Shown here: piece after piece, positions 1-7,489 of the stretch
How the letters are laid out: the number at the start of each line of letters is the position of its first letter
Numbering within the stretch: the stretch's first letter is position 1
Assembly: GCA_905200905.1 (NCBI GenBank)
Contig: CAJKMA010000034.1
Coordinates: 1-25,252 of the forward strand
Source: an uncultured Bacillota bacterium
Lineage (GTDB): Bacteria; Bacillota; Clostridia; Lachnospirales; Lachnospiraceae
Direction: 5' to 3'
Length of the DNA: 25,252 bases
Notes under the pieces: model-generated
Seen by the model: the letters and a program-made list of their open reading frames with translations, nothing else
Databases searched by the model: none
Told to the model about the DNA's origin: nothing
Position numbers and translations under genes: made by a program

Positions 1-2
1 CT

Positions 3-563
3 GATTTTTCAATGTGCAAGCCCATTTTTTATGTGGGAAGTTTGAGTTATATATATTATCATATCCCGGAACATAGCTTTGTAGAACAACTGATGGAGCA
101 GATTATTTGTGAATATTTTTTGGAGAATCCACGCAATAAGGGCAAAATGATAAGCTGTCTTTGCATTTTGTTTATAGAAATTTCGCGTGCAACGGAACAG
201 AATGATGAGGAAACAATCAGGAAAAACAATTCTAAGATTCAAAAGGATGTGGTGGAGTATCTGAAAGAGCATTACAAAGACGCAACCCTGCAGTCTGTGG
301 CAAAACATATGTGTTTTCATCCGAACTATTTGAGTACCCTGTTAAAAATGGAAACAGGACGGGGATTTAAAGATATCTTACTCGATATCCGCATGAAGGA
401 AGCAGAGAAGTTACTGCGTAAGACAGATGCAAAAATCGAAGATATTGTAGAACAGATTGGATATGCAAATGAAAGCTATTTTTATAAGTGTTTTCGGCAA
501 AAGTATGGGGAATCACCATTCAAATATAGGAAAAATCATAAAGAACTTAAAAAAGAACAGTAA
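3..563 (+). CDS. AraC-family transcriptional regulator, 5'-truncated by the window edge
   Basis: DNA-binding regulator, probably of the adjacent sugar genes. The reading frame is open back to the window edge, so the true start lies upstream; the first in-frame ATG at 12 is probably internal. The last 100 residues or so form the double helix-turn-helix of the AraC family: a first helix pair around LQSVAKHMCFHPNYLSTLLK and a second around IEDIVEQIGYANESYFYKCF, followed by the usual F..YGESPFKYR ending. The N-terminal ligand-sensing domain is mostly outside the window. The symporter gene follows 83 bases after the stop in the same direction, which fits a local activator. The family is clear; the effector is not visible. 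Confidence 0.9.
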   Translation, partial: DFSMCKPIFYVGSLSYIYYHIPEHSFVEQLMEQIICEYFLENPRNKGKMISCLCILFIEISRATEQNDEETIRKNNSKIQKDVVEYLKEHYKDATLQSVAKHMCFHPNYLSTLLKMETGRGFKDILLDIRMKEAEKLLRKTDAKIEDIVEQIGYANESYFYKCFRQKYGESPFKYRKNHKELKKEQ

Positions 564-580
564 AAACTTTGTTTTGTATG

Positions 581-609
581 TGAAAAATAAATAAAAACCA
601 AAGTATAAT
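581..609 (+). promoter_or_regulatory. Candidate promoter of the glycoside operon
   Basis: A perfect TATAAT lies at 604-609, 37 bases before the symporter ATG. At the 17-base spacing the -35 position holds only TGAAAA (581-586), far from TTGACA. A strong -10 with a poor -35 is typical of activator-dependent promoters and fits the AraC gene next door. This is a pattern reading only. Confidence 0.5.
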
Positions 610-646
610 CTTTTTCTAGAAATACAAAAGATTTATGGAGGTTAAT

Positions 647-2050
647 ATGAGTAGTAGAGAAAAAGGTAGAAACATGGAAGCCATGCGTGTTGTCATGACA
701 CCACTTGGCTCTGCAGCATCAAACGTATTCAATATGCTGAATATGTCATTCTTTCTGGTGTTCAGTACAGAAGCTCTGGGACTGAATGTAATGTTAATGG
801 GAATCGTTATGACGGTCATGAGAATTTTTGATGGAATTACAGACCCGATCATTGGTTCTATCATCGATAGAACAGAAACTCGTTTTGGTAAGTTCCGTCC
901 GTTTCTCGTAATCGGTTCTCTGATTATGTTGTTTGCAAGTTTTATGATTTATTTGTTTTCCTTTGATATCGGACAGTCTTTCAGAATGGTGTGGGTGATT
1001 GGATGGTATGCAGTATGGGTAGTTGGATATACCTTTATGACAACGGTAAATAAATGTGTCTTATCCATTGTTACAAAAAATCCAAAATACCGTCCGCTTT
1101 CCGGTATTGCAGGTGGATGTTATTCCACAATGCTTGGACTGGTTATGACAACCGGAATCATTCCAATTTTACAGAAAAATGGTGGTCTTGGTTCTCAGAA
1201 AGGCTGGACTATGATCATTATCAGTGCATTTATTCTTCATGCAGTGCTTCTGATTGGATGTCTGTTCGCAATCTCTGCAACAGATAAACCGGAATTTTAT
1301 CGTCAGGATCCAAACAAAAAAGAAGAAAAGATTTCTATTAAAGACAGTTTAAACGTTCTTCGTGTAAATCAGCCACTGAGAATGCTGATTCTGGCAGCAT
1401 CTACAGATAAAATTGCAGCCACAATCCAGTCTGCAGTTATGACTTATTTCTATGTATATGCAGTACAGAATTTGGATCTTCAGCCGATTGTAGGTGGTAT
1501 TTCTACCCCAATGTCTTCAGTTGGAGCATTTGTGGCAGGTTCTGTAGCAGTAAAATTTGGTTGTAAAAAAGCATCTCTGATTGGTGCAATTGCCAATCTG
1601 ATATTAGAAGGCATTCTGATTATCTTCCGTCCTTTCGGAGAATCAACACTGGTTGTGTTCGTTGTCTTAATGGCTGCAAATATGCTGTTCCGTAGATTCT
1701 CTGCACAGAACGTAGATCCTATGATTGCAGAAATCATTGATTATCACAAGATGAAAACAGGAAAATTTATGCCTGGATTTATCGGTGCGACTTTCTCTTT
1801 TGTAGATAAAGTAATCAGTGCGTTTGGTTCTTCGATTGTTGGTATTGTTATGGGATTGGCAGGATACAGTTCAGGTGCAGAACCTACAACCGCTCTTTAT
1901 ATTGCAACTATTGCTATGTATCTTGGTGCTCCTTTCCTTGGAGATTTGGCAAGTATTATCGCGCTGAAGAGATATCATATCACAAACGAAGAATACAAAA
2001 AGATGTATGGAGAAAAAGCAATTTTAGATAAAAAAGTAGTTGAAGCATAA
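647..2050 (+). CDS. GPH-family sugar (glycoside-pentoside-hexuronide):cation symporter
   Basis: Membrane transporter of the MFS_2/GPH group, which imports glycosides or oligosaccharides with a cation. The 467-residue protein is hydrophobic throughout, consistent with 12 membrane segments. The cytoplasmic loop after the second segment carries the family hallmark FDGITDPIIGSIIDRTETRF followed by GKFRPF. I chose the ATG at 647 because GGAGG at 637-641 sits five bases before it; an in-frame ATG at 635 overlaps that ribosome binding site and would lack its own. The GH2 glycosidase begins 22 bases after the stop, so the two are probably co-transcribed: the symporter brings in the glycoside that the enzyme cleaves. 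The substrate cannot be read from sequence; galactosides and glucuronides are both possible. Confidence 0.92.
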   Translation: MSSREKGRNMEAMRVVMTPLGSAASNVFNMLNMSFFLVFSTEALGLNVMLMGIVMTVMRIFDGITDPIIGSIIDRTETRFGKFRPFLVIGSLIMLFASFMIYLFSFDIGQSFRMVWVIGWYAVWVVGYTFMTTVNKCVLSIVTKNPKYRPLSGIAGGCYSTMLGLVMTTGIIPILQKNGGLGSQKGWTMIIISAFILHAVLLIGCLFAISATDKPEFYRQDPNKKEEKISIKDSLNVLRVNQPLRMLILAASTDKIAATIQSAVMTYFYVYAVQNLDLQPIVGGISTPMSSVGAFVAGSVAVKFGCKKASLIGAIANLILEGILIIFRPFGESTLVVFVVLMAANMLFRRFSAQNVDPMIAEIIDYHKMKTGKFMPGFIGATFSFVDKVISAFGSSIVGIVMGLAGYSSGAEPTTALYIATIAMYLGAPFLGDLASIIALKRYHITNEEYKKMYGEKAILDKKVVEA

Positions 2051-2072
2051 GAAAAAAGGAGGAATCAATTGA

Positions 2073-4319
2073 ATGGAGATTTTATTAAATGATAGCTGGA
2101 GTTTTCATAAAGAAAACGAAGCGTCAGAGCAGGTAAGGATTCCTCATACATATAATTCAGTGGATGGACAGTCCGGTACTTCTATGTGGAGAGGAAGAGG
2201 CTTTTATACAAGAAAGCTGATGATTACAGAAGCAGATCTTAAGCAGAGTCTTTTCCTTGAAATAGGAGCAGCAGCTATGGTCAGCACGGTCTATATCAAT
2301 GGACAGAAGGTTTATGAGAATACATGCCCTTATGCGTTGTACCGCATGTCAATCAATGAGTATGTCAATGAAGGTGAGAATCAGATTGAGATTGTGACAG
2401 ATAATAGCGCAAATGATGCAGTTTATCCACAAATGGCAGATTTCTCCTTTTATGGTGGGTTATATAGAGATGTGAAATTCATCGTGGCACCAAAGATTCA
2501 TTTCGATTATCTGGATGGAAGCCGTGATGGTGTACAAATTAGAACAGTAAAAGAAGAAAATGGAAGTAGCTGGAAAGTAATGAGTACAGGTTCCATTGTT
2601 TGTGAAAAGGCAAAAAGCAAAGGAAAAGTCCGCATGCTGCTTCTGGATCAGGGAGAGGTTGTTTGTGAAACGTCAGCTTCTATGGAGTTTTCAGGAAAAG
2701 ATACGTTTTCACTTACTCTGGAGATTTCCAAGCCGCATCTGTGGATGGGAACTGAGGATCCATATTTGTACCAGGTTAAGATGGAATTATATGAAGAGGA
2801 AACAATGGTGGAAGAACGTAGCATCTCCACAGGCTTCCGTACGATTCAGATTACTTCCGATCAGGGACTTTTCTTAAATGGCAAACATGTGAAACTGCGT
2901 GGTGTAGCCAGACATCAGGATTTTGGCGGAGTTGGAAATGCTGTTTCGAAAGAAAACATGGAATGTGATATGCAGCTGATCAAAGAAATAGGAGCAAATT
3001 CTGTCCGTTTGTCACACTATCAGCATGATGATTATTTCTATCAGAGATGTGATGAGGAAGGAATCCTCGTATGGGCAGAAGTTCCTTTTATTAGTATTAT
3101 TTCTGAGAATGAAGCGGCTGAAGATAATATCCGTGAACAGATGAGACGTCTGATTCTGCAGTGTGGAAATCACACATCTGTGTATTGCTGGGGCGTACAG
3201 AATGAAATTACTATTGCCGGCGAAAATGAAGAAATTCACGCTCATGTAAAACGCATGTCAGAATATACAAAGAACCTTGATCCAGACAGATATACAGCAG
3301 AAGCAAATATTTATTCTGTGGCGAATGAAAGTCCGATCAACCGGTTGGCAGAATTAGTTGGGTATAATTTATATTATGGATGGTACTATGATACAATTCC
3401 AGGCTTGCAGAAACGTCTGGATGAATTCCATGCCGCATGTCCGGACATCCCTCTTCTGGTGACAGAATACGGTGTAGACACAAATCCTCAGTATCATTCT
3501 TATGAACCAAAAACCAAGGATTATACAGAGGAATATCAGTTGCTTTTTACAGACAATGCGCTTCGTTCTTTTGAAGAACGTCCATATTTTGTGGGAAGCT
3601 ATGTTTGGAACCTTTGTGACTTTGGAAGTGCCAATAGGGACGAAGGTGGCAAACAGGGACAGAATCAGAAAGGACTGGTTACTATTGACCGCAAAATCAA
3701 GAAGGATGCATTTTATTTATATAAGGCATACTGGTCAGAGACTCCCTTTGTAAAGCTTGCAGGAAGCAGATTTGTCAACCGTCATAAAGAAAAAAATACT
3801 ATTACTGTTTTGACAAATCTGAAAAAACTGGAATTGTTGGTTAATGGTGAAAGTGTTGCCAAGACGGAAACCGTAAATCCTATGACTCATTTTGAAGGAA
3901 TTCTTCTGTCTAAAGGAAAAAACCAGATCGCCGTCAGGGGATATGATGCACAGGGGAATTTGTATGAGGATCATATGATCCTGAACTTTACGGAAGAAGA
4001 AGATAAGAACTATCAGTATGTGAAAAAAGACGAAGGTGGCAATGTCATCAATTGGTTTGAAAAATTTGACCTTACAGATGCAGAAGAAATTCAGTTAGAT
4101 CCAGAAGGATTTTCCAGTGCGGATAAGGTTGGAACCATTATGAAAAATCCGGAAGGCGAAAAAATTATCTTGAAATATTTTGGATCTATGGTGGAACATC
4201 CGAAGTTTGCCATGATGAAAGCAATGACCTTAGATGCAATGGGAAAACTGAAAAATCTTGGTATTCCACAGGAATTAATCGCAGTAATGAATAAAGAACT
4301 CAATCAGATAAAAAAATAA
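2073..4319 (+). CDS. Intracellular glycoside hydrolase family 2 enzyme (beta-galactosidase or beta-glucuronidase type) with a C-terminal helical extension
   Basis: Hydrolyses the non-reducing terminal sugar of a beta-glycoside in the cytoplasm; there is no signal peptide. The 748 residues show the GH2 order: sugar-binding jelly-roll (about 1-165), immunoglobulin-like domain (about 165-270), TIM barrel (about 270-570) and further beta domains. In the barrel, HYQHDDYFYQRCDEEGILVWAE is the usual GH2 stretch split here by reading as HYQHDDYFYQRC then DEEGILVWAE. GVQNEI carries the likely acid/base Glu378 and LVTEYGVD the nucleophile Glu465. N531-Q-K533 aligns with the NxK motif linked to glucuronide recognition in GUS enzymes, but the same residues occur in some GH2 galactosidases as I recall them, so it does not settle substrate. 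Residues from about 671 form an extra Lys-rich, mostly helical tail. AGGAGG at 2057-2062 supports the start. Confidence 0.88.
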   Translation: MEILLNDSWSFHKENEASEQVRIPHTYNSVDGQSGTSMWRGRGFYTRKLMITEADLKQSLFLEIGAAAMVSTVYINGQKVYENTCPYALYRMSINEYVNEGENQIEIVTDNSANDAVYPQMADFSFYGGLYRDVKFIVAPKIHFDYLDGSRDGVQIRTVKEENGSSWKVMSTGSIVCEKAKSKGKVRMLLLDQGEVVCETSASMEFSGKDTFSLTLEISKPHLWMGTEDPYLYQVKMELYEEETMVEERSISTGFRTIQITSDQGLFLNGKHVKLRGVARHQDFGGVGNAVSKENMECDMQLIKEIGANSVRLSHYQHDDYFYQRCDEEGILVWAEVPFISIISENEAAEDNIREQMRRLILQCGNHTSVYCWGVQNEITIAGENEEIHAHVKRMSEYTKNLDPDRYTAEANIYSVANESPINRLAELVGYNLYYGWYYDTIPGLQKRLDEFHAACPDIPLLVTEYGVDTNPQYHSYEPKTKDYTEEYQLLFTDNALRSFEERPYFVGSYVWNLCDFGSANRDEGGKQGQNQKGLVTIDRKIKKDAFYLYKAYWSETPFVKLAGSRFVNRHKEKNTITVLTNLKKLELLVNGESVAKTETVNPMTHFEGILLSKGKNQIAVRGYDAQGNLYEDHMILNFTEEEDKNYQYVKKDEGGNVINWFEKFDLTDAEEIQLDPEGFSSADKVGTIMKNPEGEKIILKYFGSMVEHPKFAMMKAMTLDAMGKLKNLGIPQELIAVMNKELNQIKK

Positions 4320-4332
4320 GAAATGATCTTAC

Positions 4333-4373
4333 AAAAAGCATCGTAAATCTATAGAGATTTTTGGTGCTTTTTT
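4333..4373 (+). terminator. Intrinsic terminator of the glycoside operon
   Basis: A long hairpin: AAAAAGCA (4333-4340) pairs with TGCTTTTT (4365-4372), a short stretch with wobbles and one mismatch follows, and AAATCT (4345-4350) pairs with AGATTT (4355-4360) around the loop ATAG. The 3' arm ends in a T-run. It separates the GH2 gene from the ribosomal operon. Confidence 0.85.
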
Positions 4374-4455
4374 GCTTGATTTTTAGGAAGACTGAAGTAA
4401 GATGTATATTTTTAAAAACATAATCTAAAATATGGAAAAACATGCAAAAAAGTAC

Positions 4456-4484
4456 TTGCATTCTTGACCAATAGGTGCTACTAT
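4456..4484 (+). promoter_or_regulatory. Candidate promoter of the alpha (rpmJ-rplQ) operon
   Basis: TTGCAT (4456-4461) and TACTAT (4479-4484) are separated by 17 bases, 38 bases before the rpmJ start. A TTGACC at 4464-4469 and a TATAAA at 4484-4489 overlap this region but do not have standard spacing with each other. It lies just after the terminator of the sugar genes, where an independent promoter is needed. Confidence 0.5.
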
Positions 4485-4522
4485 ATAAAGCGTACTTTTA
4501 TGCTCAGAAAGGAGGAAGAACA

Positions 4523-4636
4523 GTGAAAGTTAGATCATCTGTAAAACCAATTTGTGAAAAGTGCAAGGTTATCAAAAGAAAGGGAAGCATCAGAATTATC
4601 TGTGAAAACCCAAAACACAAACAGCGTCAGGGTTAA
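4523..4636 (+). CDS. rpmJ: 50S ribosomal protein L36 (bL36)
   Basis: The small zinc-ribbon protein of the large ribosomal subunit. It is 37 residues with a GTG start, so it is easy to miss. The sequence opens MKVRSSVKPICEKCKVIKRK and ends KHKQRQG, the standard L36 ends. Cys11, Cys14 and Cys27 with His32 form the zinc site of the cysteine-containing form. GGAGG at 4511-4515 lies seven bases before the GTG. It is the first gene of the alpha operon here; infA, its usual upstream neighbour, is not present in the window, where a sugar operon stands instead. Confidence 0.97.
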   Translation: MKVRSSVKPICEKCKVIKRKGSIRIICENPKHKQRQG

Positions 4637-4952
4637 TTATTATTTTTGAAAAAAATAGATTTATGACGTTTGATTTGTGTGATTTTAGTGCGGCTGCAGT
4701 ATGAACCGCCAGGGTGCGTTGTTCATGCTGATGAAATATAGTGATATTAGATGAGAAGCTGTTTTACCGAGGCAGCTTGTGTTTATTGAAAGCCTATGCT
4801 TTGAATAAGAGAGAATATTGCTTAATACCGGTATCCGCCAAATACCGGAAAGGCTGCGTAAAATTATTTTTGCGGCTGGATGCATAGAACCCCGTCAGTT
4901 TTATGTGTCTCAATTAGGAACAATATTAACAGAAAAATGGAGGAACAAATAC
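4637..4952 (+). promoter_or_regulatory. Structured 316-base spacer between rpmJ and rpsM, candidate ribosomal-protein leader RNA
   Basis: No gene is visible here. Three local hairpins can be drawn by eye: ATGAACCGC (4701-4709) with GCG-TT-GTTCAT (4716-4726); AAGCTG (4756-4761) with CAGCTT (4773-4778); and CCGGTAT (4828-4834) with ATACCGG (4842-4848) around a seven-base loop. The spacer ends at the rpsM ribosome binding site, GGAGG 4939-4943. Its length and structure inside a ribosomal operon suggest autoregulation, possibly by S4, whose gene lies downstream. In E. coli, S4 represses the alpha operon by binding the leader around rpsM. Similarity to that RNA is not evident; function is inferred from position. 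Confidence 0.5.
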
Positions 4953-5324
4953 ATGGCTCGTATAGCTGGTGTAGACTTACCAAGAGAAAAACGTATTGAA
5001 ATCGGTTTGACTTACATCTACGGAATTGGTAGAGCAAGCTCAAATCTTATTCTTGAAAAGGCAGGCGTTAATCCTGACACACGTGTCAGAGACGTAACTG
5101 ACGAAGAAGTAGGAAAAATTCGTGATGCAATCGAAGAGTTACAGATTCCTGTAGAAGGTGATTTAAGAAGAGAAATCGCTCTGAATATCAAAAGACTTCA
5201 GGAAATCGGATGCTACAGAGGAATCCGTCATCGTAAAGGACTTCCTGTTCGCGGACAGAAAACAAAAACAAACGCAAGAACAAGAAAAGGTCCTAAGAGA
5301 ACTGTTGCTAACAAGAAGAAATAA
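4953..5324 (+). CDS. rpsM: 30S ribosomal protein S13 (uS13)
   Basis: A protein of the small-subunit head that contacts the large subunit and P-site tRNA. It has 123 residues with the typical opening MARIAGVDLPREKRIEIGLT, the helix-two-turn-helix region IYGIGRASSN, and the basic C-terminal tail RHRKGLPVRGQKTKTNART. The frame is open further upstream, to an ATG at 4818, but the family start is the ATG at 4953, with GGAGG (4939-4943) nine bases before it. The gene follows the structured spacer and precedes rpsK by 74 bases. Confidence 0.98.
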   Translation: MARIAGVDLPREKRIEIGLTYIYGIGRASSNLILEKAGVNPDTRVRDVTDEEVGKIRDAIEELQIPVEGDLRREIALNIKRLQEIGCYRGIRHRKGLPVRGQKTKTNARTRKGPKRTVANKKK

Positions 5325-5398
5325 TAAAGCAGCATAATCGTGAAATTGTAAATTATCATTAAAAGTTTGAATATTAGAGAAAGTAGGTTAGTTTAAAA

Positions 5399-5791
5399 AT
5401 GGCTAAAGTTACAAAAAAAGTGACAAAAAAGCGTGTTAAGAAAAACGTTGAACGCGGACAGGCACATATCCAGTCTTCTTTCAATAACACAATCGTTACA
5501 TTGACAGATGCTGAAGGAAATGCTTTATCATGGGCAAGTGCCGGTGGTCTGGGATTTAAAGGTTCAAGGAAATCTACTCCATATGCAGCACAGATGGCTG
5601 CAGAAACAGCTGCAAAAGCAGCAATCATTCATGGTCTGAAGACTGTTGACGTTTTTGTAAAAGGACCTGGTTCAGGAAGAGAAGCAGCAATCCGTGCGTT
5701 GGCAGCATGCGGTATTGAAGTTACAAGCATCAAAGATGTAACTCCAGTTCCACACAATGGATGCCGTCCACCAAAACGTAGAAGAGTCTAA
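5399..5791 (+). CDS. rpsK: 30S ribosomal protein S11 (uS11)
   Basis: A platform protein of the small subunit that lies near the mRNA exit and pairs with S18/S6. It has 130 residues: a Lys-rich N-terminus, then QSSFNNTIVTLTD, WASAGGLGFKGSRKSTPYAA, VKGPGSGREAAIRAL and the conserved ending PHNGCRPPKRRRV. The ribosome binding site is unusually weak for this operon: only AAGTAGG (5381-5387), 11 bases before the ATG. That may mean some coupling or lower initiation. It lies between rpsM and rpsD. Confidence 0.98.
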   Translation: MAKVTKKVTKKRVKKNVERGQAHIQSSFNNTIVTLTDAEGNALSWASAGGLGFKGSRKSTPYAAQMAAETAAKAAIIHGLKTVDVFVKGPGSGREAAIRALAACGIEVTSIKDVTPVPHNGCRPPKRRRV

Positions 5792-5809
5792 TTAGGAGGT
5801 CAAATAATC

Positions 5810-6403
5810 ATGGCAGTAAATAGAGTACCAGTTCTGAAAAGATGTAGATCCCTTGGTCTTGATCCTGTATACTTGGGAATCGACAAAAAATCTACCAGAC
5901 AGTTAAAAAGAGCAAACAGAAAAATGTCCGAATACGGACTTCAGTTAAGAGAAAAACAGAAAGCGAAATTTATCTACGGCGTTCTGGAAAAACCTTTCCG
6001 TAACTACTACAAAAAAGCAGACCAGAAACCAGGACAGACTGGTGAAAACTTAATGGTTATGCTGGAAACACGTTTAGACAACGTAATCTTCCGTATGGGT
6101 CTTGCTAGAACAAGAAAAGAAGCAAGACAGATTGTTGACCACAAACACGTAATGGTAAACGGAAAACAGGTTAACATCCCATCTTACTTAGTAAAAGCTG
6201 GCGATGTTATTGAAATTAAAGAAAAATGCAAAGGTTCCCAGAGATATAAAGATATCCTGGAAGTAACTGGCGGACGTCTGGTACCAGCATGGCTGGATAT
6301 CGACCAGGAAGCTTTAAAAGGTGAAGTAAAAGCACTTCCTACAAGAGAAGAAATCGACGTTCCAGTAAACGAAGTGTTAATCGTCGAGTTATATTCTAAA
6401 TAA
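5810..6403 (+). CDS. rpsD: 30S ribosomal protein S4 (uS4)
   Basis: A primary 16S rRNA-binding assembly protein and, in many bacteria, the translational repressor of its own operon. It has 197 residues. The S4 RNA-binding domain is visible around LETRLDNVIFRMGLARTRKE and ARQIVDHKHVMVNGKQVNIP. The N-terminal part lacks the four-cysteine zinc motif of some S4 proteins. TAGGAGG at 5793-5799 lies ten bases before the ATG. Having rpsD inside the alpha operon makes the rpmJ-rpsM spacer a natural target to test for S4 control. Confidence 0.98.
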   Translation: MAVNRVPVLKRCRSLGLDPVYLGIDKKSTRQLKRANRKMSEYGLQLREKQKAKFIYGVLEKPFRNYYKKADQKPGQTGENLMVMLETRLDNVIFRMGLARTRKEARQIVDHKHVMVNGKQVNIPSYLVKAGDVIEIKEKCKGSQRYKDILEVTGGRLVPAWLDIDQEALKGEVKALPTREEIDVPVNEVLIVELYSK

Positions 6404-6432
6404 TAAAGTTATATAAGTGAATGGTGCACGTA

Positions 6433-6448
6433 GCAAGGAGGGCTTTGC
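6433..6448 (+). promoter_or_regulatory. Hairpin that encloses the rpoA ribosome binding site
   Basis: GCAAGG (6433-6438) pairs with CTTTGC (6443-6448) with one wobble, leaving the loop AGGG. The Shine-Dalgarno core AAGGAGGG (6435-6442) is therefore split between stem and loop, and the stem ends exactly at the base before the ATG (6449). It could limit rpoA initiation, but the stem is short. Confidence 0.35.
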
Positions 6449-7408
6449 ATGTTCGATTTTAACAAACCCAAAATTCAAATCACAGAAATGTCTGATGATA
6501 AGAGATATGGGAAATTTGTGGTAGAACCACTGGAAAGAGGTTATGGTATTACACTTGGCAACTCTTTAAGAAGAATTATGCTTTCTTCTCTGCCGGGAGC
6601 TGCTGTAAGCCAGGTAAAAATTGACGGTGTTCTCCATGAATTCAGTTCTATTCCGGGTGTAAAAGAAGATGTGACAGAAATCATCATGAATCTGAAAAAC
6701 CTGGCAATCAAGAACATGAGCGACAGCAACGAGCCGAAAACTGCATATATCGAGTTTGAGGGCGAAGGTGTTGTCACAGGTGCAGACATCCAGGTTGATC
6801 AGGATTTAGAAGTTCTGAATCCAAATCAGGTAATTGCTACCTTAAACGGCGGTGCAGACTGCAAGTTCAATGCAGAGCTGACAATTACCAAGGGCCGTGG
6901 ATATGTAAGTGCCGACAAAGGAAAAACAGATGATATGCCAATCGGCATGATCGCTGTAGATTCAATTTATACACCAATTGAGCGTGTAAATATGGCCGTT
7001 GAAAATACCCGTGTTGGACAGGTTACAGACTATGACAAGCTGACACTGGATATTTATACAAACGGAACACTGGATGCAGACGAGGCAGTGAGCCTGGCTG
7101 CAAAGGTACTGAGCGAGCATTTAAGCCTCTTCATTGATCTTTCTGAGAGTGCAAAGACTGCTGAAGTCATGATCGAGAAAGAAAACAATGAAAAAGAAAA
7201 AGTTCTGGAGATGAACATTGACGAGTTAGAACTGTCTGTTCGTTCCTACAACTGCTTAAAACGTGCTGGTATCAATACCGTAGAAGAGCTGTGCAACCGT
7301 ACTTCTGAGGATATGATGAAGGTCCGTAACTTAGGACGCAAATCCCTGGAAGAGGTTCTGGCAAAATTAAAAGAATTAGGCTTGCAGTTAAATCCAAGCG
7401 AAGAGTAA
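6449..7408 (+). CDS. rpoA: DNA-directed RNA polymerase alpha subunit
   Basis: The assembly platform of RNA polymerase; its C-terminal domain touches upstream promoter DNA and activators. It has 319 residues. The N-terminal dimerisation domain shows VEPLERGYGITLGNSLRRIM and LPGAAVSQVKIDGVLHEFSS. A linker follows at about residues 235-250, and then the C-terminal domain with SVRSYNCLKRAGINTVEEL and VRNLGRKSLEEV. Length and both domains are normal. A small hairpin covers its ribosome binding site and an 80-base spacer separates it from rplQ. Confidence 0.98.
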   Translation: MFDFNKPKIQITEMSDDKRYGKFVVEPLERGYGITLGNSLRRIMLSSLPGAAVSQVKIDGVLHEFSSIPGVKEDVTEIIMNLKNLAIKNMSDSNEPKTAYIEFEGEGVVTGADIQVDQDLEVLNPNQVIATLNGGADCKFNAELTITKGRGYVSADKGKTDDMPIGMIAVDSIYTPIERVNMAVENTRVGQVTDYDKLTLDIYTNGTLDADEAVSLAAKVLSEHLSLFIDLSESAKTAEVMIEKENNEKEKVLEMNIDELELSVRSYNCLKRAGINTVEELCNRTSEDMMKVRNLGRKSLEEVLAKLKELGLQLNPSEE

Positions 7409-7425
7409 ACAATTTATGGGCAAAA

Positions 7426-7467
7426 AGCAATGTGTCAGTAAGACCGAAGAGAGCGTGGCACATTGTT
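7426..7467 (+). promoter_or_regulatory. Stem-loop in the rpoA-rplQ spacer, upstream of the rplQ ribosome binding site
   Basis: AGCAATGTGTCA (7426-7437) pairs over all 12 positions with TGGCACATTGTT (7456-7467), two of them G-U, around an 18-base loop. There is no T-run after it, so it is not a terminator. It ends eight bases before GGAGG (7476-7480) of rplQ. A translational control element for L17 or an RNA-processing site is possible. Confidence 0.5.
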
Positions 7468-7489
7468 CCACAAATGGAGGAAATCTAAA

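Noticed and set aside
4818..4952. A 45-residue N-terminal extension of S13
   Set aside because: The frame is open by chance; S13 families start at MARIAGV, which has its own ribosome binding site, and the extension overlaps a perfect hairpin.
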